Shown here piece by piece: positions 6,563-7,135 of a stretch of 7,135 nt of DNA. The DNA comes from Clostridiales bacterium (GTDB taxonomy: Bacteria; Bacillota; Clostridia; Tissierellales; Sedimentibacteraceae). Within the stretch, counting starts at the first letter, position 1, and every line of letters begins with the position of its first letter. Location of the stretch: the NCBI GenBank assembly GCA_003457065.1, contig DMJQ01000077.1:53855-60989 (forward strand), given 5' to 3'. The translations under genes were made by a program, and so were the position numbers. The notes beneath the pieces were generated by a model. That model searched no databases. It was not told the DNA's origin and saw only the letters and a program-made list of their open reading frames with translations.

Positions 6563-7135
6563 TAAGAGAAAAATTATAAAAATATTACTAGTACTTGCGA
6601 TAACAAGCATGATTGGGATAAACTTTGTTACCACTGTCTTTGCTTCAGATATTAGTGGAGAACTTGAAAGAGAGTTTGTAATTGATGTTAATAGTCCTGA
6701 ATCTGCAAAGGACAAGGAGGATAACATCATAGTTGATGTAAATAAACCTTCACTCAATCCAGCGGAAACAGGGAATGGATTTGTGGTAGATGTAAATAAG
6801 CCTAAAGAGGAATCCACTATAACAAAGGAAAATCCTTATGAGCCGTCAGACCCTAGTCAAGCAAGAGGGACTATTACAGAATCTGTTGGGGTAGATAATA
6901 AAGAATATCCTAGGAGAAGTGAGATAGCAGATGTTAGAGAGGAAGCTAGTGGTGGTCAGATGAGGGAAAGACCAAAAGCTGATGCGAGAGAATTCCTTAC
7001 CTTTCAAACAAAAAGTGGCAAGGTATTCCATCTGATTATTAACCATGACGAGCCTGATTCTAATGTTCAACTGTTAACTGAGGTATCTGAACAAGATTTA
7101 CTAAATATGATAGAACAAGATGAAGAAAGAAATGG
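6546..7135 (+). CDS. DUF4366 (CD1107-family) mobile element protein, N-terminal part
   Basis: The frame is open from ATG 6546 to the right edge, showing 196 complete codons without a stop. The N-terminus is a clear signal peptide: NDKRKIIK, a hydrophobic core at about residues 10-32, and a likely cleavage after VFA at residue 33. A low-complexity acidic linker follows, with three VDVN-type repeats at about residues 44-86, then a Pro/Glu/Arg-rich stretch. From about residue 148 the conserved DUF4366 core begins: REFLTFQTKSGKVFHLIIN followed by LLTEVSEQDLLNMIEQ. Full-length members usually have a C-terminal membrane helix and short tail, which would lie outside the window. The protein is therefore expected on the outer face of the membrane next to the hydrolase. 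Its molecular role is not known to me; constant linkage to the transfer operon suggests an accessory channel or surface role. Confidence 0.87.
   Translation, partial: MEKNNDKRKIIKILLVLAITSMIGINFVTTVFASDISGELEREFVIDVNSPESAKDKEDNIIVDVNKPSLNPAETGNGFVVDVNKPKEESTITKENPYEPSDPSQARGTITESVGVDNKEYPRRSEIADVREEASGGQMRERPKADAREFLTFQTKSGKVFHLIINHDEPDSNVQLLTEVSEQDLLNMIEQDEERN
6675..6803 (+). repeat. Three tandem VDVN-type repeats in the DUF4366 protein
   Basis: The peptides FVIDVNSP, IIVDVNKP and FVVDVNKP recur with periods of 17 and 18 residues. The underlying bases also resemble each other (GATGTTAATAGTCCT, GATGTAAATAAACCT, GATGTAAATAAGCCT), which fits tandem duplication of about 51-54 bases. Confidence 0.8.

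Noticed and set aside
6539..7070. Two minus-strand open frames opposite the DUF4366 gene
   Set aside because: The plus-strand frame has a signal peptide, a ribosome binding site and the DUF4366 core, and runs off the window. The Ser/Thr-Leu-rich minus-strand frames are its shadows.

Overview
The window is an AT-rich, fully coding, single-strand segment of a Gram-positive conjugation (type IV secretion) module. Its gene order and protein families match the core transfer region of Tn1549/CTn-type integrative and conjugative elements, best known from Clostridioides difficile 630 (the CD1107-CD1112 gene family names). The low G+C, the heavy use of AGA/AGG, ATA and AAA codons, two TTG starts and strong AGGAGG-type ribosome binding sites suggest a low-GC Bacillota host, probably an anaerobic clostridial or Peptoniphilaceae-like bacterium. 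Genus cannot be read from the sequence.

From left to right, all on the + strand: (1) the C-terminal end of a VirB6/TrbL-like polytopic membrane protein, cut by the left edge; (2) a small membrane-anchored coiled-coil protein of unknown function; (3) a PrgI-family small membrane protein; (4) a full-length VirB4-type ATPase whose first 98 bases overlap the PrgI gene in another frame; (5) a large one-pass membrane protein of the CD1108 family, with a long basic cytoplasmic tail and an extracellular C-terminal CHAP/NlpC-like cysteine peptidoglycan hydrolase domain; (6) a small coiled-coil DUF4315-like protein; (7) the N-terminal part of a secreted or membrane-attached DUF4366 (CD1107-family) protein, cut by the right edge.

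Intergenic gaps are 23, 14, 3 and 19 bases, and two junctions overlap (98 and 17 bases). This indicates one polycistronic transcript with the promoter upstream of the window. No room is left for separate promoters, terminators or RNA genes, and I saw none. Functionally, the VirB6-like protein and the PrgI protein would form the inner-membrane channel, VirB4 would energise it, the CD1108-type hydrolase would locally open the cell wall, and the DUF4315 and DUF4366 proteins are conserved accessory parts of unknown role.

Nothing here amounts to a new biological system: this is a recognisable transfer module. The points most worth a second look are the long PrgI/VirB4 dual-coding overlap with A7 tracts, a duplicated segment in the tail of the hydrolase, a triple VDVN-type repeat in the DUF4366 protein, and the unassigned coiled-coil protein.
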